Shown: positions 34,722 through 45,045 of the stretch, one piece after another
Numbering within the stretch: position 1 is the stretch's first letter
How the letters are laid out: the number at the start of each line of letters is the position of its first letter
Source of the DNA: Plasmodium relictum
Taxonomy: Eukaryota > Apicomplexa > Aconoidasida > Haemosporida > Plasmodiidae
Length of the DNA: 64,000 nucleotides
Assembly (NCBI RefSeq): GCF_900005765.1
Contig: NC_041680.1
Coordinates: 372,001 to 436,000, forward strand
Direction: 5' to 3'
The notes under the pieces: generated by a model
Databases searched by the model: none
What the model saw: the letters and a program-made list of their open reading frames with translations, nothing else
Told to the model about the DNA's origin: nothing
Made by a program: the position numbers and the translations under genes

Positions 34722-36939
34722 TGTTTTTTTTAATTTAGTTTTAAACTATACGTAATCACGTATCAATTTTTTTTAATTAAAAAAAATATGACTAAATAAC
34801 AGAAAATGTTACAACTTGTAAAAAAAAAAAAAAAATGAAATAATGTAATTTAAAAATATATATAATTAAATTTAAAAAGAAAAAATCGTTACAAGATGTA
34901 AGAAAAAAAAATAATAAATTAAGGAAAAAAAAATTAAAAATTTTTAATTTTTATGAGGTTGTTCTATTTTTATTTATTCAAGAAAATAATGAAATTATAA
35001 TATTTTCAAAAAATAAATGCATATATAAATATATTTATTTATATTTATTAATACAGATATAATATTCTTCCTGCATTCAATAAAAAATTTTGATTTTTTG
35101 TTTTGGGTTTATTTTTTGTGTTTGCAATTTTTGTTTTTTTTTTTATAAATTTTTTTTTTTTTAATTATTATATTTTATTTATTTTTTTTTTAATATTTCA
35201 TGATAGTATTTTGTAAAAAATAATTAAGTTGTAATAATACATATTATGTATATATAATATATATATATGATAAATCGAATGGTCTTATGAAATATTAAAG
35301 TAAAAACTACATTTAAATATTTCAAATAAATTATATTTTAAGGTAAATTTTATAAATTTTTTTAATGTTACAAGAAATTTTTTATTTAAAACATATTATA
35401 TTTTTATTGAAATTTTTATGAATATATATAATTGTAAATGTTACATAAATTGCTCCACTACATATCAACGTTGATAGCAATGAATAGTCTATTATTCAGT
35501 ATATTTCACCTTTTTTAACTTTTTTATTTGCATATATATTTTTTATATTAGTATAATACTTTTTTGTACACAAATTTTCATTTTATCTTCCAATTTTATT
35601 TTTACATGTGAAAAATATATATACATATATATAGAAGGATTTGCCTTTACACTTACATGCATAAATCTAAATGTTTAAGTGTAGTAGTAGATTCTCGTAT
35701 ATATATTCTCTCTTATGTTTGCATTATTGAAGTATTATTCCTATAAATGAAATAATATTTTTTATGAATTTTTATATAGAAATAAGTAATAATAAGATTT
35801 AAAATCACTATATATATGATGAGTTATTCATCTTTGTAACTATTCACCAATTTGTAAGACTTCAAAAATATATATATTTCTTAAATTCTTATATAAACAT
35901 AAAATATATATTTTATTTTATTTGCATTTACCTGTCTTGTAGTTGATATGGAAAAAGAAAAAAAACAAGTACAACAAATTATTAGAAATATATACCTCTT
36001 ACACTTTTGATCAAAATAGAACAAAAGTTCATGATATATGCATCCTTGAATTTTATAATTTAAAAAAAAAACAAAAGATATAGTATAATATAAAATATAC
36101 GAAAAAAAAAAAATTTTTTTTTTTTGTTTTCTACTAAATGCATTAAAATAAACTTAAAAAAAACAAGGTATACCCTAATTTTAATTTCACCATGTAAATA
36201 TAATAAAATAGCATGCAATAAGATAAAAAAAAAAAATAATGTTTCTAATGGTATTTTTTACATTATAATTTTTCTATTTTTCACTTTATGTATTTTTATT
36301 ATATTTTATTAAAATAATAATTAATTAAATTTATAATTTTATGATTATAAATTTTCCCAAAAGTTTTCTATTAACAAAATAATTTTATGTATTTTGTTAA
36401 TAAATATTACTATATATTTTATTTTTTTTAATAAATAAATCCAGCTAATGAGCTATTCTCACTAAAAAAATATATTTTATTTTTTTTTTATTTTCTCTTT
36501 TATCTAACTATTCATTATTTTCTATAATTTCTCTCATGCAAAAATACAATTGTTTTTTTTGTTATTATTGATTTATTTGATACACTTTTACTAGGTATTT
36601 AGTTCATATTTTAATGACTTTATTTTAGCAAGTGCACAATAGAAAATCAATAAATTTATCAATATTCTATTAATAATTAATAGTTTCTAATTTTTTATAT
36701 GTATAAATTAAATGTATTCCTTTTTATTTGCCTCAAATTTTAATTAAAAAATTTTTTTTTAGTAACTACTTATTAAAAATTATTAAGAACATATATTGAA
36801 GTAATTTTTTTTTAAATTTTGAGAATCCTAGAATCGTTTAATATTTATATTCTCGCTATACGAAAATATATTTGATTTTATTTATTTATATTTTTTTTTT
36901 TTTTTTTTTTTTTATAAATAATATTTTAAACTTGAATAT
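34722..36939. other. Intergenic between the two ApiAT genes
   Basis: About 2.2 kb. Most is A/T-rich, but 35450-35720 is less simple, with a 14-bp perfect palindrome (TATCAACGTTGATA, about 35463-35476) and an inverted repeat around TACACTTA/TAAGTGTA. A 20-codon frame follows an acceptor-like site at about 35940. The frame at 36124-36312 is not credible. The region should contain the promoter of the left transporter gene. Confidence 0.5.
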
Positions 36940-38787
36940 TTATAAATTTAACATTTCCTTTCTATTTTCCTTATAAATATAAAACAGGAGAGGAAATGTA
37001 GAAATTAAAAGTACAATAACAATATATGCAAAAGGATTAGGATCATTATTGTTATAATCTACAATATAATAATTATAAATAGGTATGTTTAATAAAGATA
37101 ATAAGCCACTTATCATACTAGTAGTTCCAGCAATTTTTCCAAAATGGCACTTTGGAAACATAAGTTGAATATAGCAATAAAGCTGTGTAGTATAACATCC
37201 AGTTACAATTAAATAACAAAAAGAACTAAAATAAGCAAAAATTTTTAATTTTAAAACAGCAAATGTGTACATGAATATATTACTCATCAGTAAACAAAAT
37301 ATTATAGGAAGTATATGAATTTTTCGAATTAAAAATCCCAATAAAGCACAAGGAAAGACTGATAAAGGGCCAAATATTTTAAGTAAATTTTGTATATCAT
37401 TGTAGTCTTTAAAAAATAATTTAGCACATTCATTATAATTTACTAAAGATAAATTAAATATGGTAAAATAATAGCAAATACTTATATATTTTAAGGAAAA
37501 GAATATCAATTTAATTTCTTGCCAATAGTTACTTAGGATGCTGTACTTGTGTTTTTTCTTTTTTTCTATATTGTCTTCTTCATTTTTAGGTGTACTTTTT
37601 CTTTTTTCAACGTCATCCTCTGAAAAATTTTCATTAATTTTACTACTTTCTATTTTATCTTTTCTTCTTAAAATTATGCTTTGTGAAACGGATAAATTTA
37701 TTTGTTCATTAAAATCTTTATCTTCAGATAATGAATGTAATTTTTTTTCTTTTTCTATTTCTTGAAATAAATTTTCTTTCCCTAAATAATTTTTTTTTTC
37801 TTCATATTCCAACAATTGATTATCCTCATTTTTTTTACTGTTTTCATTTTTCAATTTTATCATGTCTAAAGTATTACTATTTCTAACAAAGTCTTTTATT
37901 TTTTCTTTTTCTTGATGATTTTCTCTACCTAATGAATTATTTTGATTTTCTGTAGTATCAGTTTTAGAATTATTTGACTTTACGTCTCCCATATGATATG
38001 AAAGGACATAACTTTCTAGTTCTTGGATAGTAGTATTACGAGTTTTTATATTTTCTTCTGTGGGAGTTTGTATATGTTTCCACGGAAGAAAAATTAGTAA
38101 AACAAAGAAAAAGGGGACTAAAATAATAATACAATATAAAAAGCAAATTAACTGAAAAGAATTTGAATCATTATCTTTAGAAAATAATTCTAAAAATATT
38201 GGTATGGAAAAACTTAAAGAAGCGCAGCATCCTAATATAACAGTATAAACAGTATGATGTTTAGGAAATAAATAAATTAAATTAAGAATAGGAATAAAAG
38301 TGGAATCACAAGATAATCCTAAAAATATACCACCAAAAATTATACTATTGTTTCCTTCTCCTTGTAATCCAATTAAAATCCAAGAAAGTATATTAAAACT
38401 ATGTCCAATCAATGCTGTAATTTTCGGTCCACAATAATCAAAAAAAATACCGGATATAGCTGACATAATAAAATTAGAACAAAGAATAATTGGATACAAA
38501 GATTGAACCTTTTTATCTTGTTCTTCACAACTATACTTTTGAGTGCTTTCATTTTTTATATTTTTATTTTGTTCATTACAATAATTTATGTATACATTTC
38601 CACTATAAAAAAAGTCTGATAAAGATATCCAATTAAAAAATATTCCTACGCATGTCGTTATATAGATACAGAATAATGTAAATATTAAATATTTTTGTGT
38701 AATTGATAATTTATTTATATCTATACTTTTTATAAAATATTTTTTAAAAAAGTTCTCCTTTCCTCTTTCATTTTGTAAAAATACCAT
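36940..38787 (-). CDS. Apicomplexan amino-acid transporter ApiAT9-like, MFS-type
   Basis: A single exon of 615 residues, paralogous to the next gene downstream. It shows the same first-span pattern (YLIFTLFCIYITTCVGIFF then NWISLSDFFY), the same loop motif in variant form (FDYCGPKITALIGHSFN) and two six-helix halves. The central cytoplasmic loop (about 240-410) is expanded and rich in Glu/Lys/Asn, which explains the extra length. Near the N-terminus an extracellular loop carries two Cys (NYCNEQNK and YSCEEQDK). Position next to NPT1 suggests ApiAT9; its substrate is not known to me. Helix positions are by eye. A ten-C run lies about 100 bp upstream of the start. Confidence 0.75.
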   Translation of the reverse strand: MVFLQNERGKENFFKKYFIKSIDINKLSITQKYLIFTLFCIYITTCVGIFFNWISLSDFFYSGNVYINYCNEQNKNIKNESTQKYSCEEQDKKVQSLYPIILCSNFIMSAISGIFFDYCGPKITALIGHSFNILSWILIGLQGEGNNSIIFGGIFLGLSCDSTFIPILNLIYLFPKHHTVYTVILGCCASLSFSIPIFLELFSKDNDSNSFQLICFLYCIIILVPFFFVLLIFLPWKHIQTPTEENIKTRNTTIQELESYVLSYHMGDVKSNNSKTDTTENQNNSLGRENHQEKEKIKDFVRNSNTLDMIKLKNENSKKNEDNQLLEYEEKKNYLGKENLFQEIEKEKKLHSLSEDKDFNEQINLSVSQSIILRRKDKIESSKINENFSEDDVEKRKSTPKNEEDNIEKKKKHKYSILSNYWQEIKLIFFSLKYISICYYFTIFNLSLVNYNECAKLFFKDYNDIQNLLKIFGPLSVFPCALLGFLIRKIHILPIIFCLLMSNIFMYTFAVLKLKIFAYFSSFCYLIVTGCYTTQLYCYIQLMFPKCHFGKIAGTTSMISGLLSLLNIPIYNYYIVDYNNNDPNPFAYIVIVLLISTFPLLFYIYKENRKEMLNL

Positions 38788-39016
38788 TTTAAGTAATATA
38801 TATATATGTGCATATATATATGTAAATATTTTTTCTTCTTAACGTAAATATTAATAATTTTTTAATTTTTGTGTTTTATTTTTTTTTTCCCCCCCCCCTA
38901 AACTCTTTTTCTCCCTTATTTTTTTTTTTTTTAAAGTTTTAACTTAATTCTTTAATATAACTCCAATCAAATCCTGAATATTACCCATTCAGCTTTTTGT
39001 AATTCATTATTTTATA

Positions 39017-39057
<41 letters not shown>

Positions 39058-39588
39058 GTAAATTATTTCTTCTTTATAAATTTATTTTAGACAATATCAC
39101 TTCTATTAAAAATATGTAAATGTAAATAAAAATTAATTTACCTTATAGTTTACACATATTTAAAATATTAATTCAGACAGTTTTTTCTTTTTAATAATTA
39201 GGAGATTTAATATGCAATAAAAAAAAAAATGAATACTTATTTTATATATGACTAGATTTCATCGAACCAAATATGTGGCATACGCATGCATACAAACCTC
39301 CTTTTATGGGATATACATTAAGAAAATTTTAACTCAAAAAAAAAAAAAAATACATATATAACATATATGCGTATAGATTCTTTTAAAACATATTTATTAT
39401 AATTTTTTTTTTTTTAAACAAAAATAACTAAATTTTTCTTAATGAAAAAAAAAAAAAAATCGAAAAATTTATAAAAAAATATAAACAAAAATACTCAAAA
39501 AAAGGCTTAAGGAAAAATTTAATGTGTAAAATTAACATATGTATATTTATATGTTTTTTTTTTTCTAAAATATTAATTCTTTTTCTCT
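38788..39588. promoter_or_regulatory. Upstream region of ApiAT9-like gene with a C10/G10 tract
   Basis: About 0.8 kb between two minus-strand genes. It contains ten consecutive C at 38889-38898 (ten G on the transporter's coding strand), about 100 bp upstream of that gene's ATG, in otherwise T-rich DNA. A (TA)n tract lies at 39022-39052. G-rich boxes are known upstream of some Plasmodium genes; function here is not shown. Confidence 0.4.
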
Positions 39589-42500
39589 CTACAGTTCATT
39601 TTTTTTCAATATAATTTGTAATTTTTTAAAGGATTCAGATTGTAAAAAAAAAAACCAAGGTATTGATATAAATTTCAGTTGGTATAAAACTTGCATTAAA
39701 TTATTACGAAATATTGTTCTTCCATTTTTCATTAAAAATATATTATTATACTTTAACTCATAGTTATTTTCATTGGATATATTATAATGATATATTCCGT
39801 CAATTTCCAACAGTAAAAATGGTTTATTATTTCTATAAAGTAAAAAATCAACTATTATGCCATATTTTAAAGAATATTCTGATTTATACATTATTCTTTT
39901 TTTATTAAAATAGTTAGAAATTTTATATTGAAAACTAGATATATTTATTTTTTTTTGTAAATTGATGTTATTTTTTATTGCCTCTTTTAGTATGCTATAT
40001 GGAATATAAAAAGTAACAGGGACATTTAAATGATTTTTTAAATTATTTTTCTTATAATATAAATTTAAACCTAACATTATTTGATATACTATATTACGTT
40101 CTTCTTCATTCAAAATAATTTTATTCTTGAATATCTTTTTTAGTAGTAAACAAATTTTCAGAAATGTAATTTTTGAACTTTCAAGAAAAAAACTGCTTAA
40201 AACTAAAGGCCATATACATTTAATTAGTTTATTATATATTTCCTCCTTTGAATTATTATTATTAACACCTAAAAAATTATTTAAATCATTAAAAAAATCA
40301 TAATTTTCATCAAATGTGTTATAAACTATGCTCTTATTAAAATCACTAATGATATTTCCTTCATTTAATCTATATTCTTCAATAAAAGATAACTCATTAT
40401 TATTAATACTACTATTTTTATATAACATCATTGTTTCTACCTTTTTATTCTTTTTTTCATTATTATTTAAATCATATTTAATATTGTTAACTAGAGTTAT
40501 TCTTTGTTCTTCCCTATTTTTTATTTCTTTAAATAACATATTTAAAATAAAATTAAAGAAAGATTTATTTATAATATTAAAATGATATGATATAAAAGTA
40601 ATAGCGCACATATTATTAATATCAACTGCTAAAGAAGTAATAAAAACATCAAGTAAATATAAAAACAGTTTCTTATGTATCATATTGTTTTTATAGTGTA
40701 ATAAAAAAATTTGAGCAATAGTTTGTACTTTTATATTCTTTTTTCCTTCTTTCCTTAATAAATACCAAAATTTTTCATAAAATAAACTGTATTTTTCTAT
40801 AGATAAAGCATTTATGCTATTAACTAAAGAAAAATAAAAATTAACTAAACCTTGTAGAGAATTAATTTCTTCTTTTCTTAAAAATATAATATCTGATAAT
40901 TTGTATAATTGATTAAATAATTTATTTTTCATATTATATAACTCCAATATAATTTCTTTTTTTTTTTTTTTTTCATTATTCTCTTTAATTTTATCTATAT
41001 AGTAATCATCATTTTTAAGAGTGTTAGAAGTATAAAATAAATTGTTAGTATTACTATTGTATTTTACATTTTTCGACTGATACTGTTTAATAATATAACT
41101 ATATATTGAATAGAAAATCATTATTAGTTGCTTTATTTCAATAATCTTATGATTCTCTATAATAAAATTAAATAATTTTTCTAAAATAAGTAAATTATTG
41201 TATTCTAAAATTAGCAAATTTCTCTTAACTAAAATAATATTTTGGATATTTTTCAAGTTAAAAAAATATTCATTCTTAACTATATTATGAACAAAAAAAT
41301 GTATAAATTTTTCGTAAAAATATTTAACATTCGCTAAGCCTATCAAAACATCAACGCAATTCCTTATTTCCGATATGCTAATATTTTTTTCATCATATTT
41401 ATTATCTTTTCTTTCTTCTATATATTTCATATTCATTATAAAATTATTGCTTCCCTGATATCTCGAAATGTTATTAGTAGAAATGTTTTTTAAAATATCT
41501 TCTTTTATTTTTGTTTTATTCTCTCTATTTAAATTATTATCTAATTTATTTTCTCTACAGTTATCTATTTTGTATGTGTTTACTATATTTGATGATAATT
41601 TAAATGAATCATATTTTTTAAAATTTTTCATATAGTTTTTGCTGTATGAAATATTTGTATCAGAATTTTTAACCTTACTTAAATTATAATTTTTATCTAA
41701 AATATTTATGCTATTATGAAATTCAAATAAATCAGTCAACTTATTAATATCTACGTAATTTATTTTATATAAAAAGCATTCAATTAAAATTTTATATAAG
41801 TTATTATTCATAATTTTGATTCTTGAAAAATCTCTTATTAAAGAGGAAATGTCTCTTTTACTCCCATTATGAAGCCATAAGTTAAAATTTTTAATTGAAT
41901 TTTTTTTTAAAACATATTTAGAAAAATTTGTGTCATTTATATAAAATTCATCTAGTAATAATAAATTAAAGTTAAATATAATTTCATTTTGTATATAAAT
42001 TTGTTCATATAATAATAAATTAACAATAATTGATATAAGCTTATCTGCATTTCTTATATTATAGTTTACTATTATATTTATTAATCTACACAACTCAAAA
42101 ATAGAAAAATCATAAATATTCTGATTAGAATGAAATTTATTTAATAATATATTACTAATTAATATTTTTATATTATAATTCATATTTTTATTAGAGTATT
42201 CTAAGAAATTAATAGTTGTCTTAACATCTAGATTAATACATTTTAACTTTTCTATAATATAATATTGTAATGAGTTAAATACGTTCATAAATATATTTTT
42301 TTTATAAATACTGAAAAAACAGTTTTTATTTTTCAAACTATATACATTATTGCTATCATTAAATTTATTATTTTTTGCTTTTTTTTTTCTTTGCTGTTTA
42401 TTTTTTTCTTCTTTATTTACTTTTTTCTCATCCTTAAATTTACTTTTATAATTATATAAATAATTCATAAAATCCTCATCTTTATAAAACTTACCATCGT

Positions 42501-43089
42501 TAATTTCATTTATATCATTGTTATTTATTCTAATGGATAGAACTGAAAAAATAAACTGTTTTAGATTAATATAAGTGTTATTGTATTGTAAATCTTTTTC
42601 TTTAATAACTGAATTAGCAATGTAAACGAAAAGATATTTCAAATTTAAGATTATTTCATTGTTCATTAATTTCTTTTTTTCTAAAAAATTTATGGTTTTA
42701 GATATAGACCAAAGATATCCAATAAGATATTTTTCTTTTAAATATAATAAAATATTTAAATTATTTTTTAAATGAAGAATTATATCAATAAAATTATATA
42801 TAACTATTTCATTATTTTCAATTGATTTTACATCTTTAATTATACCTATAATATCATTTTTTAACTTTTCTATATTTATTTTATTCTTTTTTAAATCTCC
42901 ATAAACCAAATCCTTATTTTCTACATTATTTTCTTTATAAATTTTTTTTTCTTCTTTTTCTGAATTATTTAAGAAATATGTTTTATTAGAATAAAATTTA
43001 CAAAGAATTAATTTCCTTCGTTCTTTGTAAAAAAAAATGTTGTTCACATTTTTAAAAAAATAGTTTATTTTTAATTTTATCATAATCAT
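39589..43089 (-). CDS. RAP-domain protein, large, putative organellar RNA-binding protein
   Basis: A single exon of 1166 residues. The N-terminus (MIMIKLKINYFFKNVNNIFF, then YKERRKLILCKFYSNK) is basic and hydrophobic without acidic residues, like a mitochondrial leader. The centre is a long helical region of loosely repeated units interrupted by Asn/Lys-rich inserts (about 480-580, 930-960). The C-terminal ~110 residues form the RAP domain: SLKYGIIVDFLLYRNNKP, the hallmark LLLEIDGIYHY, and IFRNNLMQVLYQLKFISIPW. It is the second RAP protein in the window, unrelated in detail to the one at 14677. It is divergent with the DUF3228 gene, sharing about 0.5-0.7 kb of upstream DNA. In the same frame just upstream of the ATG a 72-codon open stretch is separated by a single TAA. 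Confidence 0.78.
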   Translation of the reverse strand: MIMIKLKINYFFKNVNNIFFYKERRKLILCKFYSNKTYFLNNSEKEEKKIYKENNVENKDLVYGDLKKNKINIEKLKNDIIGIIKDVKSIENNEIVIYNFIDIILHLKNNLNILLYLKEKYLIGYLWSISKTINFLEKKKLMNNEIILNLKYLFVYIANSVIKEKDLQYNNTYINLKQFIFSVLSIRINNNDINEINDGKFYKDEDFMNYLYNYKSKFKDEKKVNKEEKNKQQRKKKAKNNKFNDSNNVYSLKNKNCFFSIYKKNIFMNVFNSLQYYIIEKLKCINLDVKTTINFLEYSNKNMNYNIKILISNILLNKFHSNQNIYDFSIFELCRLINIIVNYNIRNADKLISIIVNLLLYEQIYIQNEIIFNFNLLLLDEFYINDTNFSKYVLKKNSIKNFNLWLHNGSKRDISSLIRDFSRIKIMNNNLYKILIECFLYKINYVDINKLTDLFEFHNSINILDKNYNLSKVKNSDTNISYSKNYMKNFKKYDSFKLSSNIVNTYKIDNCRENKLDNNLNRENKTKIKEDILKNISTNNISRYQGSNNFIMNMKYIEERKDNKYDEKNISISEIRNCVDVLIGLANVKYFYEKFIHFFVHNIVKNEYFFNLKNIQNIILVKRNLLILEYNNLLILEKLFNFIIENHKIIEIKQLIMIFYSIYSYIIKQYQSKNVKYNSNTNNLFYTSNTLKNDDYYIDKIKENNEKKKKKEIILELYNMKNKLFNQLYKLSDIIFLRKEEINSLQGLVNFYFSLVNSINALSIEKYSLFYEKFWYLLRKEGKKNIKVQTIAQIFLLHYKNNMIHKKLFLYLLDVFITSLAVDINNMCAITFISYHFNIINKSFFNFILNMLFKEIKNREEQRITLVNNIKYDLNNNEKKNKKVETMMLYKNSSINNNELSFIEEYRLNEGNIISDFNKSIVYNTFDENYDFFNDLNNFLGVNNNNSKEEIYNKLIKCIWPLVLSSFFLESSKITFLKICLLLKKIFKNKIILNEEERNIVYQIMLGLNLYYKKNNLKNHLNVPVTFYIPYSILKEAIKNNINLQKKINISSFQYKISNYFNKKRIMYKSEYSLKYGIIVDFLLYRNNKPFLLLEIDGIYHYNISNENNYELKYNNIFLMKNGRTIFRNNLMQVLYQLKFISIPWFFFLQSESFKKLQIILKKNEL

Positions 43090-43765
43090 AAACTTCCATT
43101 ATGCTTTTGAAATAAATATATAATCACTGAAAATTTTTGTTTTTATATAAACAAATATAAAATTTAAAAAAGGAGAAAAAGGAATACTGATTTTCATTGG
43201 TTTTAATAGATATAAACTATTATTATATTTGTTATTAAAAAAATTTATCTCTTTAATTTTTTCATTTTTTTTTTTTTTTGTAATTTTATCTAATGATGTA
43301 AAAGCTAAATAATTCAAAAATATAAAATTAAAAAATGCATAACTTTGTATGTTGTTAAGAAAAATATATATATATATAATTATTAATATTCACTCAAAAT
43401 ATTTATATGCATATATATGTATTTTTCTGAAGTGTTTTAATTTTTTTCATCAGGATGAACATTAAATTCTTTTCAACGAAAATAATTAATTACTATATTT
43501 TTATTATTTTTTTTTTTTAAATTACTTTTACTTTAAATTTAAATGGTTTATACAATTTAGTTCAGAAAAGAAAATTATGTTTATACAATATATCTCCAGA
43601 AAAAAATATATAACATACATTATTTATATAATATTTTTAAAGCAAATTAGAATTATTTACATGAATAAAGTTACATACTATTTGAAAAATAAAAATTTAT
43701 TTTTTATAAAAAGTAATTTTTTTTTTTTTAAAGAGAAAAGAAAGATATATTTAAAGAAGTACGAA
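43090..43765. promoter_or_regulatory. Shared divergent upstream region (RAP gene and DUF3228 gene)
   Basis: The two start codons are about 680 bp apart, so both promoters must lie here. The leftmost ~230 bp is open on the minus strand in frame with the RAP gene. The rightmost ~190 bp is open on the plus strand in frame with the DUF3228 gene from an ATG at 43577. Both may be 5' UTR or N-terminal extensions. Confidence 0.45.
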
Positions 43766-44371
43766 ATGGATTTTTGTGAAGTAGATTTGGATGAATTTTG
43801 TTACAAACAGTTTGATAAAACAAAAAAATCCTGTTCTTATATTCCATATAATAAAACGGAATTTATTGAAAAAGTAAATGAATTAATAAAAGAAAAAAAG
43901 ATTAAAGTTGTACCAGGCTATGCAGGTTTTTGTAAGCATATATTTATTGAAAATTTTACTGATGCAACAATTGAAACAATAGAAATTACTGATAAAAATA
44001 GAGACTTAATAAAAACAGATTATATATCTAGAAGAGATAATGAATTGCCTGTATTAATTAGATGGATATCAAAAAAAGATATAACAGATATAAGGAAAGC
44101 AAAATATTTAGATTTAATTTTATACTCAAGAGAACAAATAGAAAAAGAAAATAAAGAAACAAAAATTATTCCACATAAAAAATCAAACTGTTTATATTCG
44201 ATAATTTGTATAAAACCTCAAGATGAAGATTATGAATTACCTATGACCCCAATTACTATGCTAAGAAATACTTTAATAACTGAAGGAGGAAGTGGTATTA
44301 ATTTAAATCGTGAGAAATATTTAGAATCAGTTAAATATTGGAGGCATCATGTATCAATCATAGACAATTAA
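43766..44371 (+). CDS. DUF3228-family conserved protein
   Basis: A single exon; 201 residues from the ATG at 43766 (MDFCEVDLDEFCYKQFD). The family pattern is clear: KKIKVVPGYAGFCKHIFIEN, then NELPVLIRWISKKDI, KYLDLILYSREQI and a C-terminal block MTPITMLRN followed by NREKYLESVKYWRHHV. DUF3228 proteins occur in apicomplexans and kinetoplastids among others; their function is not established. The frame is open upstream to an ATG at 43577, which would add 63 hydrophobic and basic residues. I start at 43766 because the extension is AT-driven in composition and the conserved part begins soon after, but a targeting leader cannot be excluded. No membrane span lies within the 201 residues. Confidence 0.82.
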   Translation: MDFCEVDLDEFCYKQFDKTKKSCSYIPYNKTEFIEKVNELIKEKKIKVVPGYAGFCKHIFIENFTDATIETIEITDKNRDLIKTDYISRRDNELPVLIRWISKKDITDIRKAKYLDLILYSREQIEKENKETKIIPHKKSNCLYSIICIKPQDEDYELPMTPITMLRNTLITEGGSGINLNREKYLESVKYWRHHVSIIDN

Positions 44372-45045
44372 TTTTTGATTTATAAAGAAAAAAAATAAAT
44401 AAAAATTTATTTAAAAATATTTCTATAAAAGTTTTGGCATTATATAAGAATAACAAGTTAAATTTTTTTAAATAAACTAAAATTTTGTGTTTTATGTTAA
44501 AAAAATTAAAATATGTAAAATAGAACAATCAAATTCTTAAAAAAATGTATTGATAAATTCTCTAAAATTAGTTAAAAATAATAATTTAAATAAATGAAAA
44601 ATAAATATTTTTGATTATAAACAAGAAAATTATTTCAATAAAACTTATAAATATAGGAATTATATGAATAATAATTCATATTAATAGCTTTTTAAAAAAA
44701 ACATCATGTGATTTTCATAAAAAATATGTTTATATACATATATATATATAAATATACAAAATTACTATGATAAAATCTATAACTTTTTTATTAAATTAAA
44801 ATTCATAGATTTTTAATGCATACATAAGGATATTGTTTTAATGGTTATATTATCAAAATTAGCAATATGCATTAATATCCCTAAATTATTGTAATTTTAA
44901 TATTTCTGTAATTGTTCATTTCCTTTTAATTATTCTTAATTACTTTATAGTCCATTTTTTTATATCATGAATTTTTATTTTCCTAAATATAATACTTTTT
45001 TTTTTTTTTTTTGAGATAAATAGAACTATTTAAAAATATTCTTTA
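44372..45045. other. Convergent intergenic (3' to 3')
   Basis: About 0.67 kb between the 3' ends of the DUF3228 gene (+) and the IspH gene (-). A/T-rich, ending in a dT run near 44998-45012. Presumably two 3' UTRs. Nothing else was seen. Confidence 0.6.

Noticed and set aside
35930-35960. U1 snRNA-like 5' end (TTTACCTG)
   Set aside because: Only the splice-site-complementary octamer matches; none of the following U1 stem-loops is present.
36124-36312. 62-codon plus-strand frame between the transporter genes
   Set aside because: No ATG-supported start in good context, A/T-driven composition, no features beyond a hydrophobic tail.
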